From: an uncultured Collinsella sp.
GTDB lineage: Bacteria > Actinomycetota > Coriobacteriia > Coriobacteriales > Coriobacteriaceae
Reading direction: 5' to 3'
NCBI GenBank assembly: GCA_900759565.1
Contig: CAAEVV010000049.1
Location: 1-64,000, forward strand
Length of the DNA stretch: 64,000 nt
Shown: positions 52,046 through 61,714 of the stretch, piece after piece
How positions within the stretch are numbered: the first letter of the stretch is position 1
Layout of the letters: each line of letters starts with the position of its first letter
Position numbers and translations under genes: made by a program
The notes under the pieces: model-generated
Seen by the model: only the letters and a program-made list of their open reading frames with translations
Told to the model about the DNA's origin: nothing
Database searches by the model: none

Positions 52046-52187
52046 TTGGGACCTTCAAAAAGGGGAATGAGGGCATCCCGATATATCGAGTATTGCTGGA
52101 ACCCCGGCGATGCGCGGAATGATTTGTGACGAATAGTCATGTCCATCAAGAAGGCTCGACGCTTCGGATAGCTCGTCAATCGATATA

Positions 52188-53387
52188 TCAATTCTTGGAG
52201 ATCTGTATTCCTACCATTTTTAATGAAACAACGGCGGTAATCGCTATCGCGATTGCGCCAATAATACCGAGCGCCATCTGAATGGGGTATAACCCCAACA
52301 CATGTCCAAATACGGAGAAAAACATTGCGGAAAAGAGGGCCCTTACCAGAGACGCGGCGGAAAGGATCGTCGCACGGAGATCGTCCGCTATCCCGTCTTG
52401 GATTAAGTTTTCCGAAGTGATGTACACCACTTCTGGGAGGAAACAAAGCACCATGCTAAGGCCAAACAAACACAAAGGATTTGAAGCGAACCACGGAAGA
52501 ATCAAGAAAAGGCCAGCCTCAATTAGCATCGAGCCGAGCATGGTATTTCTTTTCCCGAAACGCGATGAGAAGAAATCTGCTGCAATGTAGGCCGTTGCAT
52601 TTACCGCATAGGATGCACCGAAAAAGATTCCTATTATGGAGACGGGAGCATCAAATGCGTCAAATACCAGCTGATTCAAGTTGTAATAACTCCCGTAGAA
52701 TCCGTCGAGCATGCTTGTGCCGATTAGGAGAAGCAATATCGCAAAAGCGGATTCGCCAAAGCGCCAGGTTTCTCGCCTGAACATCTTGGCTGCGTCAAAC
52801 CTCCCCTTTTCTGCTCTTTCAGAACGGGTCGTTTCCGTCCTCTCAATGGGATACAGGAGGAAAAGCTGCAGGAGATAGAAAACGGAGACACATATGTAGA
52901 GGGCACTCCAAGACACTTGGGCAATGAAAGACCCGAGTACAATTGCTATTCCCGTAGCGATTGATTGCGCGGCGAGCAGCCGAGCGTTGATGGTGAGGAA
53001 GCGCTCTCCTTGACCGGCATTTCGAACAATTTCATATAAAAGTGCTTGTTCGGATCCCGATTGAAGGGAGTAGGCGAGCGCCTCAACAAGGGAAAGCACG
53101 ACAAGAAAGGGACCTGAGAGCAGCAACATGCCGGCCGCATGGAAGAAAAGCAGCAGCACGCCCACTTGAATCGAAAACTTCTTTCCAAAGAAATCGCCTA
53201 TCAGCCCTGTTGGCAGCTCGAGGACGACCGTTGCAATGTTAAACAGGGCTTGATAAAGCGCGATTTCCGTGACAGACATTCCTTTCTCCGCAAGGAAAAG
53301 TAGAAACACTCCCCGATTTAAAACAAATCCCGTGAGAACGAAAAAGGCGGAATAGATGTGCAGCTGCGCAGTGGCATTCTTATTCAT
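52188..53387 (-). CDS. Major facilitator superfamily transporter
   Basis: A 399-residue MFS transporter with about 12 membrane helices. Near the end of helix 2 it has ELPTGLIGDFFGKK, a variant of the family loop motif (G-x-x-x-D-x-x-x-x-K/R). Charged loop RTETTRSERAEKG lies between the two six-helix halves. Of MFS groups it is most like drug- or metabolite-efflux members common in Firmicutes. Base composition is clearly more AT-rich than dnaE and DUF3284 on either side, suggesting recent acquisition. ATG at 53387; no regulator gene is adjacent. Confidence 0.9.
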   Translation of the reverse strand: MNKNATAQLHIYSAFFVLTGFVLNRGVFLLFLAEKGMSVTEIALYQALFNIATVVLELPTGLIGDFFGKKFSIQVGVLLLFFHAAGMLLLSGPFLVVLSLVEALAYSLQSGSEQALLYEIVRNAGQGERFLTINARLLAAQSIATGIAIVLGSFIAQVSWSALYICVSVFYLLQLFLLYPIERTETTRSERAEKGRFDAAKMFRRETWRFGESAFAILLLLIGTSMLDGFYGSYYNLNQLVFDAFDAPVSIIGIFFGASYAVNATAYIAADFFSSRFGKRNTMLGSMLIEAGLFLILPWFASNPLCLFGLSMVLCFLPEVVYITSENLIQDGIADDLRATILSAASLVRALFSAMFFSVFGHVLGLYPIQMALGIIGAIAIAITAVVSLKMVGIQISKN

Positions 53388-53490
53388 TTGGCACTTCCAT
53401 CAACTAATTATGTCAGGCCACTCGCTACTGACTCGAAGCCTGAAGTGTTCACAGTTGCTGTGGAGAGCGGTAAAGCTTTTGAACAGGGTA

Positions 53491-54000
53491 TCAATGGAAT
53501 ACATCCGAAGCGTTTTCGGCAGCATCATCGGCGAAGGCGGGATTAGCCTTTACACGGCGCTCACCCTCGATGTATTTGACGATTTGATCAATCGTCTGGT
53601 TGGCGTGGCTCTTGAGCTTGCGCTCATAGAAGAAGAGGCCGAGCTTGCCGCGCGTGCCAGACGTGTTGCCACCCACACCCTGAAAATCCTCGGTATAGGT
53701 GAGCTCGCAGGCACCATCGCCAGCAGGTACAGCCTCATAGCGCATGGTATTGATGCCCGCCGCATACTGAAAACGGACCTCATAGAGGCACGGGTAGTCA
53801 AAGTGCTTGATCTTAACCTTGATCGCCGTGCCCTTGGCCTTGCCTTTTGCGGACTGGGCGCGTTTCTCGTACTTATAGCCATTGAGCTTGTTGCGGCTGG
53901 GACGCTTGCCCGTGGCGTTCTCGATATCCTGCATGATGGACCCCGCCAGAGCGTCAAAAAGCTCCTCCGGCGTCACCTTAAGCGTTTTGGTGAGCTGCAT
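53491..54000 (-). CDS. DUF3284 domain protein
   Basis: A 169-residue protein of the DUF3284 family (PF11687), opening MQLTKTLKVTPEELFDAL in the usual family style, a SRPBCC-like start. The middle is beta-rich (KVKIKHFDYPCLYEVRFQY, CELTYTEDF). Function unknown; members occur in Firmicutes and Coriobacteriia, often near carbohydrate genes, which is not the case here. ATG 54000 follows AAGGAG. Confidence 0.82.
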   Translation of the reverse strand: MQLTKTLKVTPEELFDALAGSIMQDIENATGKRPSRNKLNGYKYEKRAQSAKGKAKGTAIKVKIKHFDYPCLYEVRFQYAAGINTMRYEAVPAGDGACELTYTEDFQGVGGNTSGTRGKLGLFFYERKLKSHANQTIDQIVKYIEGERRVKANPAFADDAAENASDVFH

Positions 54001-54061
54001 GATGGCTCCTTATTCGTTTGAACCGTTCGAGCCATTGTACCGCCCCAGGCTCTCCCATGCG

Positions 54062-54124
54062 TTGCGGTGAAATACGGACTGTTTGGCGGCTTTTTTGGCC
54101 AAAACAGTCCGTATTCCACCGCAA
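54062..54124. repeat. Long hairpin between addA and the DUF3284 gene
   Basis: The arms 54062-54087 and 54098-54124 (TTGCGGTGAAATACGGACTG start) are inverted copies with one mismatch and one extra base, around a 10-base loop. It lies just past the addA stop on the minus strand and can act as its terminator or mRNA end, though no T-run follows the stem. Confidence 0.7.
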
Positions 54125-54136
54125 GTTATCTGAGGA

Positions 54137-57100
54137 CTAGAAGTTGTAGGTGACTACTTGGGGCTCGGCGGGATTGACGAAGAGAGTCGGATCGGCCTGC
54201 TCCACGCGGACGAACTTGACGGTCACAGCCTCAAAGCCCGCCTTGCTCAGAACATCAGCGTAGACGCGCGCCTGCAGGGCGTGCTTCTCCTGCAGCTGGT
54301 CCGGCGTCTCGTCCGGCGTGCCGCCCGTCTTATAGTCGATGACCAGCGCGCGTGACGAATCCGCCGGGTTCGTCGCCAGTGCATCGATGGCGCCTTCGGC
54401 ATATGCGCCGTAGCGAGCGATGTCCTCGTCCTCGCAGCCCAGCGAAAAGAACGGCACCTCGGCGCGAACGCACGGCCACGCGAGCAGGTCGGCACGAACC
54501 GACGACTTGAGCCAGCGCTCCAGAGCGACATCGAAGCGCTCGCGCTGTTCTGGCGTCAGGTGCCACAGGCGAGCCAGGGCGTCGGCACGCTCAGCGGGCA
54601 GCGCATCGGCACCCATCTCGATGAGCCACTGGCAGGCGGCGTGGAAGGCCGAGCCCAGCGCCATGGGATTGCCGGCGGGCTCGACAGCAGCCACGTCTGC
54701 ATCCGTCATCTCCGAGCCATCCGACTCTGCATCATCGCCGGACTCGTCCATGGGCACACGCGCCTCGGCGGCACGGTCTTCTGTCTCGGCATGGAGCGCC
54801 GCAGCGATTGACGAGTAGCTATACGAGTCACGCACCGGAAACGGACAGATGCCCATGCGCACGCCCACCGCCTGGGGATACACGAGCTCAAACGCATCGG
54901 GCTCGGGGTCGGCAGGACCGGGGACGATTGTACTGGCCGAATCGTCGGCAGCATCTGTATCGGCATCGCCACGAACAAGCCTGCCCTCGGCATCCAGCGA
55001 AGCGTTGGCCTCAAACGCCTGCTCGCCAAAGGTAAAGCCCGCGAGCGAAATAAGCTCGTAGTCGCCCGGCTGGGAGTTGTCGAACACCAGGCGGTCGGCA
55101 TCGAGCTGCGGCATGTCCAGAGCGTCGGTCGGCAAAATACGGCGGAGCACGTCGTAGGTCAGATCGGTCTCGACGTCGAAGGTCGGCGCCGTCACCTTGC
55201 CACGGCTCACGCCAGCATCCATCGCCAAGATCACCAGCTCGCGCGCACGCGTCATGGCAACGTAGAGCAAGCGGGCCCGCTCCTCGAGCGAAAGCCGCAG
55301 GTCGTCGTTGCGCAGGCGAGCAAATGCCTCGGCGGGAGAACCCGTCGCGCAGACGTCCTCCATGAGCTCCGGCGGCAGCCACAGCGACGTGCCCTTGCCC
55401 TTAAACGCATGCTCAAACTGCTTTTTAACGTCGTCGCCCTTCACAAAGGTTCCGTCGGCGAGCTTAACGCCGTCGAAGCGTGCCGGCAGTGCCACGACCT
55501 GCGCTCCGCCCTCGACGCGACCCATCTGTGCCGCGCCCGAGGACTTACGCACACCAAAGCACTCCGCGACCGCCACGACCGGATATTCCAGGCCCTTGGA
55601 GGCGTGCACCGTCATGATGCGCACCGCGCCGTCACCCTCCTCGTTGAGGGCACCCGGGGCTTCCTTGCCCGCCAGGAAGCGGTCGAAGGCCAGCGCGATG
55701 GAACGCGGCGAGTTGCCGAACTCGGCCTCCGCCTCGGCCACGGCGTCGAGCGCCTTGAGCACGTTGGCGGCAATGGCCTTGCCCTCGGGACCACGCTGCG
55801 CCAGACGCACGAACCAGCCGGAGGCGTTGACCACGTCGCGCGCGATCGCCGCGAACGAATCGCGGCCCACGCGACGAAGCGCATAGCGCAGCACCTCGCG
55901 GGCGCGCGTCACGAGCGGCAAGTCTTGCAGGCCCGGCACATCGGAATCGCTCATGATGCCCGCATCGATGTTGCGACGCGAGGTCTCCCCCGTCTCGCTA
56001 TCGAGCTTGGTCGCCAGCGCCAGGAACTCCTGGGCGCCGAGTGCAAACATCGGCGAGGCCAGCAGCGGCATAAGGCCCTGCGCCGTATCGGCCGGATTGG
56101 CGAGCGCACAAACCAGGGCACGCACCGTCTGCACCTCGGCGGCTTGGGAAAAGACCGAGCCGCCCGCGATGACGCAGTCGAGCCCCTGGTCGCGGAAGGC
56201 CTGGGCATAGACGTCTGCGTTGGTCATGCGGCCCAGCAGCAGCACCATGCCGCCCTGGGGCTGGCCGGCATCGGCAAGCGCGCGGAACCGCTCAGCGATC
56301 GCGCGGGCCTTGGCCTGTGTGCGCTCCTGCGTACTGCCGCCGGCAACAAAGAGGGCCTGGCGACGCGAGGCGTCTGCCACCAGCGTGTCCTTGCGGCCGT
56401 CGTTCGCCTCAAGATCCAAAAAGCCCTGCATCAGGCCGCCGTCATCGCCGTCGAAGACGCGTGCCACGTAACGCAGCACCTCGTCATGGCTGCGGAAGTT
56501 GCGCACGAGCTTGACGAGCTCGCCGGCGGGGGCGTCGGCCACGGCAGTCGCCTCGGGCGCGGCGGACGAGCCCACCTTGCGCTCCTGGCGACGGAACACC
56601 TCGACCTCGGCGCCGCGGAAGCGATAGATCGACTGCTGTGCATCGCCCACGGTACACAGCGCGCGCTCCCCCGCACCCGTCAGGTAGCGGATCAGATCGA
56701 CCTGCATCTGGTCGGTATCCTGAAACTCGTCAATCATGACCATCTTAAAGCGACCCTCGTACGCAGCACGAATGGCCGGGTAGTCGCGCAGGGCCTCGTA
56801 GGCCATGCGCAGCAGGTCGTTGTTGTCGAGGGCAGACTGGCCGGCCTTGAGCGCGCGATACTCGGCCTCCACGGAACGGGCCAGGCCCACCAGCGCATCG
56901 AGTGCCGGGCCACCGCAGGCAAGCACGATATTGATAAATGCATCGGCGGCCTCGGCCTTGAGCAGCTCAACCTGCTCCTTGGGGAATGCCTTGCTCGCGC
57001 GCGGCATGGTGCACGACATCATGAGTCGCGCCGCATCGGCCATGGTCTTGCCGCTCGCCTCGAACGCGTCGATGGCATCGAGCGCCACCTGCGCCTTCTC

Positions 57101-57769
57101 GGTCGCGGCCTTGCTTGCGCCCAGCGCCGCGCGATAGGCATCGGCGAGTGCCGAGGTATCGGCCTGGCCGCGCGCCACGCACACGTCGTCCATGCCGCCC
57201 GGCAGCTGGCTCGAGAGCTCCAGCAGCTCGCGCACCAGGCCCTTAATGGTCGTGCCGGCACCAAACGGCCCGCCCTCGCCCGCCATGGGATACCAGGCGT
57301 AAAGGGCCTTGAGTGAGGCGGCGAGCTCGGGGGCGGCATCGGGTGCCGTCGCGCGGGCCAGCACATGCTCAACAGCCTGGTCCATAAGCTCGTCGGTATC
57401 GGTGAGCACTGTGAACTCGGGGTCGATGCCCAGCTCCAGCGCGTGTGCGCGCAGGATACGCGAGCACATGCCGTGAATGGTCGAGATCCACGCATCGTCG
57501 ACGGTCAGGGCCTCCTCGTCCATACCCTCGTCGATAAGCGCACGGCGCACACGGTCACGGATCTCGGCCGCGGCATCTTTGGTAAAGGTAATGGCGAGCA
57601 CCTGGTCCAGATGCTCAACGAACGGACCGGATTCGGGCGAGAGCGCGTAGACGATACGGCGCGTGAGGGTAAAGGTCTTGCCCGAACCGGCGCCCGCCGA
57701 GACAAACAGCGGACGGTCGAGCGTTTTGACGATCTGCAGCTGTTGCGGCATCAAAGTCGAAAGATCCAT
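54137..57769 (-). CDS. addA: AddA-like UvrD/Rep helicase-nuclease
   Basis: A 1210-residue superfamily 1 helicase with a C-terminal nuclease, like AddA/RexA. These enzymes process double-strand ends for homologous recombination. Motifs: Walker A SAGAGSGKTFTLTRRI near residue 24, Walker B IDEFQDTDQMQ near 345, GDAQQSIYRFRGAE near 372, VMTVHASKGLEYP-like IMTVHASKGLEYP near 715, and the PD-(D/E)XK nuclease with EGAIDALA and ALVIDYKTGG near 1140. The ATG at 57769 is 3 bases after the addB stop, so the two are one operon. Actinobacterial AdnB is an alternative relative. Confidence 0.88.
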   Translation of the reverse strand: MDLSTLMPQQLQIVKTLDRPLFVSAGAGSGKTFTLTRRIVYALSPESGPFVEHLDQVLAITFTKDAAAEIRDRVRRALIDEGMDEEALTVDDAWISTIHGMCSRILRAHALELGIDPEFTVLTDTDELMDQAVEHVLARATAPDAAPELAASLKALYAWYPMAGEGGPFGAGTTIKGLVRELLELSSQLPGGMDDVCVARGQADTSALADAYRAALGASKAATEKAQVALDAIDAFEASGKTMADAARLMMSCTMPRASKAFPKEQVELLKAEAADAFINIVLACGGPALDALVGLARSVEAEYRALKAGQSALDNNDLLRMAYEALRDYPAIRAAYEGRFKMVMIDEFQDTDQMQVDLIRYLTGAGERALCTVGDAQQSIYRFRGAEVEVFRRQERKVGSSAAPEATAVADAPAGELVKLVRNFRSHDEVLRYVARVFDGDDGGLMQGFLDLEANDGRKDTLVADASRRQALFVAGGSTQERTQAKARAIAERFRALADAGQPQGGMVLLLGRMTNADVYAQAFRDQGLDCVIAGGSVFSQAAEVQTVRALVCALANPADTAQGLMPLLASPMFALGAQEFLALATKLDSETGETSRRNIDAGIMSDSDVPGLQDLPLVTRAREVLRYALRRVGRDSFAAIARDVVNASGWFVRLAQRGPEGKAIAANVLKALDAVAEAEAEFGNSPRSIALAFDRFLAGKEAPGALNEEGDGAVRIMTVHASKGLEYPVVAVAECFGVRKSSGAAQMGRVEGGAQVVALPARFDGVKLADGTFVKGDDVKKQFEHAFKGKGTSLWLPPELMEDVCATGSPAEAFARLRNDDLRLSLEERARLLYVAMTRARELVILAMDAGVSRGKVTAPTFDVETDLTYDVLRRILPTDALDMPQLDADRLVFDNSQPGDYELISLAGFTFGEQAFEANASLDAEGRLVRGDADTDAADDSASTIVPGPADPEPDAFELVYPQAVGVRMGICPFPVRDSYSYSSIAAALHAETEDRAAEARVPMDESGDDAESDGSEMTDADVAAVEPAGNPMALGSAFHAACQWLIEMGADALPAERADALARLWHLTPEQRERFDVALERWLKSSVRADLLAWPCVRAEVPFFSLGCEDEDIARYGAYAEGAIDALATNPADSSRALVIDYKTGGTPDETPDQLQEKHALQARVYADVLSKAGFEAVTVKFVRVEQADPTLFVNPAEPQVVTYNF

Positions 57770-57772
57770 GGC

Positions 57773-60700
57773 CTACACGTCCCTCCTTACAAACGTTCCT
57801 TCGTGGTTATACGAGCAGCGCGCATGCACGGCCTGAGCCGACGTCGGGTCGACGGCGGCAACGTTGCCCGCCTCGAGCTCGCGCAGGCGCTCGGCGATGC
57901 CGGCCTCCACGCGATCGAGCAGGGCGTCGAAGTCCATGCTGCCACCCTCGCCGGGGAAGCCTTTCTTAAGGCCCGGGATGCGACCGTCGCCGCGCTCCTC
58001 CTCGAGCAGCTCGGCGCTCGCGGCACCGCGCAACGCCGGCTTGCCGCCCTTGGTCGAAAAGTAGAGTGCCGCGCGGGTGTCCAGATCCAGCGCCCGGCGC
58101 ATGGCCTGGGCGTAGATGAGCGTTTGGGTATGTGGCGGCAACCAGCGCGGGTCGTCGATGGGTGCCGTGCCCGATTCCTCGTCGCGCACCGTGGGGTCGG
58201 CGAGCTTAAACTCCTCAACGCCCGTGCGATGCTTGTAGTCGATCACCACGGCACGATTCTCGGCGTCCACGTCCACGCGGTCGATGCGTCCGCCAAGCGG
58301 CCAACCGGCATACTCGACCTTGAGCTCGTTGAAGGCAAACTCCAGGTAGCGCGGGGCAAAGGGGGCAAGTGCCTCGGACTCGTAGGCAAGCACGCCCTCC
58401 AGCTGCGGCAAGATCTCGGCCACCTGGCGCTCCTCCACCGCAGAGAGCGGCACCAGCGGGCCCTCCGTGCCTCGCTTGCCGGCGTGCTCGGCCAACGTCT
58501 CGTCAAAGACCTCGCGCAGCAGCTCCTGAGCGCGCGGCAGATTCTCGGGCGTCACGCGTTCCATGCCCTCCTGGGGCAGGCGGGCATGCAGGTGCTCCAG
58601 CACGTCGTGGACAAAGTTGCCCTTCTCCATGTTGCCAAAGCCCGCGTCGATGGACTGGGGCTTCACGCGATACGACACGAACCAGCACAGCGGGCATGTC
58701 GAGTACGCCTCAATCTGCGAGGCGGACGTCAGGCGCGGCACGAGCGGCGCGTTCTCGTCTTCGCCATCGCGGCGGCGCAGGACCAGGTACGGCACAGCCG
58801 CCTCACTCAAATGCTGAGGAGCCTCGCACGCGACGCGCTTGCACTCAATGCCCTCGCCGGCCGCTGGATCAAAATCGGCGACGATACCGCCCTCGCCCAC
58901 GCATGTCACCTGGGCGGCGCCGGCAGCCTCGGCGTGCGCCCGCAGCTCGGTCCACACGGCAGCCGGGTAGCACTCGCGTGCCTGGCGATCGTGCGTCACG
59001 CGGGCAAGCGCAACCGGACCGCGCGCGGCCTGCATCGCGCGGCCAAAGCGCACACGCAGCAGGGCCGCGGGCTCAAGCGTCACGCTGCTGCGCCCCAGCT
59101 CGGCCGTCAACGTGGCCAGCGGGCCCTCCTCATGTGAGAGCGGATAACTGTCCAGGTCGACGTCGGCAAACAGCACGGCATCGTAGCTGGCGGGGCGCAG
59201 GGCTGCCGCATCGGCAAGCGACGCAAAGCGCACCTGGGCGCGCGGCGCGCGGTCGACCTCGTAGGTCTCGTAATCGTATGCGGTGCTGCGCTTGTCCACC
59301 TTGGTGCGAACGCCGTCGAGCACGGGCACGGTCGCCGCCTGCGACACGTCGAGCGCGCGGGCGTCGTTCATAAGAATGTCGATGGTATGTCGCAACAGGG
59401 CGGTCTCCGCCTGGCGACGAGCCTGACCGTCAAGGCCTCCAAGGGCGCGATCGGGCAACGCCTCGGCGACGGCGAGCATGGCCTTGAGCGCCGTCACGGG
59501 TTTGTCGCGCCACAGCGCCTGAAACACGTCCGAGACCACGCACGGCACGTTCTTAAACCAGTTATCATCACTGGCGGCCTTGCGCGTGCCCCTGACCTGG
59601 CCCTGCACGCTCTGCAGCAGGCTTTTGACGGCCGTGTTGGTCTTGCCGCGCGACAGGCGCATGTTCTTGTCGAAGGTGCGCGCGCTGGCGGCATCGGCGC
59701 CTGAAAGCGGACTGTAAATCCAGTCGGTAAGCTCCGGCGCGGGCCACCACTCGGTCTTGGAGGCGGTGCCCTCGTCGGCGGCCTTCATGCGCTCGATCAG
59801 TTTGGCGAGCGCCGTGAACTGCCTGCCCGCAATGGATTGGGAAAACGCCGTGAACTCGGTTGTCTCAGCAGCGATGTGGCGCGCCGCCAAACGGGCAGCG
59901 AGTTCACCAAACAGCTGGGGCGCCCGGGCAGACACCACGAGCACGCGCGCGGGGTCCGCGGACGCCGTGACACCACCGTCGACCGCGGCGTCCTCACACG
60001 TTTTTACCAGCTCATCGATTGCATCCACATAGGCGTGGGCGCGGGCGTGAGGGCCGGCAACCTCTACAAAGGTAGGCTGAGCGGCGGACTCGGAGGCAAT
60101 CTGGGGCGCAGCGGCACCCTCCCCCAGCGGCGCGGCCTCAAACAGCACACCGCGGGCATCAAAGGCGGCAGCAAGTTCCTCGCGCATTGCCGCCTGCTCG
60201 CGGGCAAGCAGCACAACGACCTCTCCCCCGTTGTTTGCCACGGCGGACAGCAACTCGAGCAGGCCGTGCGTAAACGACGTGACACCGCGCACACATACCG
60301 CGCGGGCGCACGCCGGAAGGTTGTCGGCCAGCACCTCGGCCATAAGGTCAGCCGCCTCGCAGGGCTCGACCATGTCTCGACGGTCCAAGTCGCTCGCATA
60401 GGCACTCAACAGCTCGAACACACGGGCTTCGGCGTCGCTCTTGGGCTCGGGCTGGCAAACGTCGCCGCAGCAGCGCTCGGCACCCGTCCCCGCTACGCCC
60501 GGCAGCACATCGCGGGCCATGCGCGCGAGCATGCGCACCGTGCCCTGACTGCGCGAAAGCGGCTGCAGGTCGGCATCGTCGCGACGGGCGATCATGTCCG
60601 AGAACAGCATCTGGCGCTGCATGTTGTCGACGAAGCTGCGGCCATCGCCCATAAGCTCCCAGAGCGAACGGAGCCACGACGCGGGGGTCTTGTAGTCAAC

Positions 60701-60871
60701 GCCCAGCGAGGCGCCAGCAACCGCAGCATCGTGACGGCACACGTCGAGCTCGGCAAACGAGGGCGCCAGCAAAACGGCACGCCCGTGACGGGCAACCAGG
60801 TCGGCGAGCAACGCCGCCTCGGCATCGCTCAAGTCCGTACCGGTATTGGTGGTATAGATTCGAACAGGCAT
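57773..60871 (-). CDS. addB: AddB/RexB-like helicase-nuclease subunit
   Basis: A 1032-residue partner of AddA. The C-terminal PD-(D/E)XK nuclease is intact (LGGRIDRVDVD and AVVIDYKHRTG, about residues 860-880), and a conserved YSTCPLCWFVSYRVKP segment (near 721) opens the nuclease region. Two AddB features are missing: the N-terminal Walker A (residues 1-60 have no GxxGxGKT) and most of the four-cysteine iron-sulfur site (only one Cys in HARCSYNHEG near 1015). This matches RexB-like forms. It is first in the addBA pair and has ATG at 60871 after GGAGGACC. Confidence 0.8.
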   Translation of the reverse strand: MPVRIYTTNTGTDLSDAEAALLADLVARHGRAVLLAPSFAELDVCRHDAAVAGASLGVDYKTPASWLRSLWELMGDGRSFVDNMQRQMLFSDMIARRDDADLQPLSRSQGTVRMLARMARDVLPGVAGTGAERCCGDVCQPEPKSDAEARVFELLSAYASDLDRRDMVEPCEAADLMAEVLADNLPACARAVCVRGVTSFTHGLLELLSAVANNGGEVVVLLAREQAAMREELAAAFDARGVLFEAAPLGEGAAAPQIASESAAQPTFVEVAGPHARAHAYVDAIDELVKTCEDAAVDGGVTASADPARVLVVSARAPQLFGELAARLAARHIAAETTEFTAFSQSIAGRQFTALAKLIERMKAADEGTASKTEWWPAPELTDWIYSPLSGADAASARTFDKNMRLSRGKTNTAVKSLLQSVQGQVRGTRKAASDDNWFKNVPCVVSDVFQALWRDKPVTALKAMLAVAEALPDRALGGLDGQARRQAETALLRHTIDILMNDARALDVSQAATVPVLDGVRTKVDKRSTAYDYETYEVDRAPRAQVRFASLADAAALRPASYDAVLFADVDLDSYPLSHEEGPLATLTAELGRSSVTLEPAALLRVRFGRAMQAARGPVALARVTHDRQARECYPAAVWTELRAHAEAAGAAQVTCVGEGGIVADFDPAAGEGIECKRVACEAPQHLSEAAVPYLVLRRRDGEDENAPLVPRLTSASQIEAYSTCPLCWFVSYRVKPQSIDAGFGNMEKGNFVHDVLEHLHARLPQEGMERVTPENLPRAQELLREVFDETLAEHAGKRGTEGPLVPLSAVEERQVAEILPQLEGVLAYESEALAPFAPRYLEFAFNELKVEYAGWPLGGRIDRVDVDAENRAVVIDYKHRTGVEEFKLADPTVRDEESGTAPIDDPRWLPPHTQTLIYAQAMRRALDLDTRAALYFSTKGGKPALRGAASAELLEEERGDGRIPGLKKGFPGEGGSMDFDALLDRVEAGIAERLRELEAGNVAAVDPTSAQAVHARCSYNHEGTFVRRDV

Positions 60872-60953
60872 GGTCCTCCACTCAAACCGTTCGCAATAAT
60901 CAATGCATCCATCCTACCCGCCCATGCGGACAGATTTGCCCCGCGCCAACAGA

Positions 60954-61041
60954 TTTGATCCCTTGGGGACGGAGGAAAGCGGATCAACGAGGGGTCAGTC
61001 TAACCCGACGATCCGTTTTCCTCCGTCCCCAAGGGATCAAA
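60954..61041. repeat. 88-bp palindrome of two CCTTGGGGACGGAGG copies
   Basis: Left arm 60954-60985 and right arm 61010-61041 are inverted copies over 32 bases with one mismatch, loop of 24 bases. Single copies of the core (GATCCCTTGGGGACGGAGG) lie at 35412 and 37629. It is placed between the addB start and the terminator of the YerC-type gene. Confidence 0.85.
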
Positions 61042-61064
61042 AAACCGCCCCCGAAGGGACGGTT
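61039..61064 (-). terminator. Terminator of the YerC-type gene
   Basis: On the minus strand AACCGTCCC and GGGGCGGTT form a stem with a TTCG tetraloop, followed by six T. It ends the gene at 61091-61390 and overlaps the palindrome at 60954-61041 by three bases. Confidence 0.9.
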
Positions 61065-61090
61065 CTGCACAATTCGTTTTTGCCGCTGGC

Positions 61091-61390
61091 CTACTCGCCA
61101 TCCTCCAGTTTGATGAGGATCTTGCGATAGCCACCGTACTCGCCGTTCAGCGCCTTTGAAACGCGGCTCACCGTGGTGGACGAAGCGCCGGTGCGGGCCT
61201 GAACTTCAACATAGGGCTCGCCCTCATCCAGATAGCGCGCGACCTGCAGGCGCTGAGAAAGATCGCAAATCTCGCGCGGCGTGCAGATATCGGTTAAAAA
61301 CGCCTGGATATCGTTCTCGTCATCCAAAAGACTAAATGCGTGGACCAGCTGCTTGACATCAGGCTTGTCAAACATGTTCTCGATATTCAT
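61091..61390 (-). CDS. TrpR-related YerC/YecD-type DNA-binding protein
   Basis: A 99-residue helical protein of the TrpR-like YerC/YecD family. The helix-turn-helix is seen in CTPREICDLSQRLQVARYL followed by VQARTGASSTTVSRVSKAL. The role in Gram-positive bacteria is not settled; it is a predicted transcription factor and its operator is unknown. ATG 61390 (or 61375). In the 324-base gap that follows (61391-61714) no gene or clear signal is seen. Confidence 0.9.
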   Translation of the reverse strand: MNIENMFDKPDVKQLVHAFSLLDDENDIQAFLTDICTPREICDLSQRLQVARYLDEGEPYVEVQARTGASSTTVSRVSKALNGEYGGYRKILIKLEDGE

Positions 61391-61714
61391 CGATCACCGC
61401 CAAACCCGCCATAAGGCATCGAAGTTGATACTGACATCGGGCATCGTTCGCCCGTAATATGCAATAAAACTATGCATGGGCTATTTGCCCGTAGCAGTGT
61501 AGCACACCACCAAACTAAAGCGACAAGACTCTCTGTCAGCGGCACGTTTTTCAGAACGAACGCCGTTTAGAAACCGAATGCGCACGTAAGCTCCACGAAT
61601 ATTTGAGACAATGGGCGCCCAAACACCGCGGCGCGCCCGCGCAACCATCCAAGTCGCCGCCGCAAGCCGCTTCACGCGACGCCAGCAACCCCGGCGCAAG
61701 AAAGGATTCACGCC

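Noticed and set aside
52009..52446. Minus-strand frame overlapping the end of the MFS gene
   Set aside because: Its first half is in the wrong frame of the transporter gene and its end runs into the tandem repeat; the middle looks protein-like but two frames look equally so.
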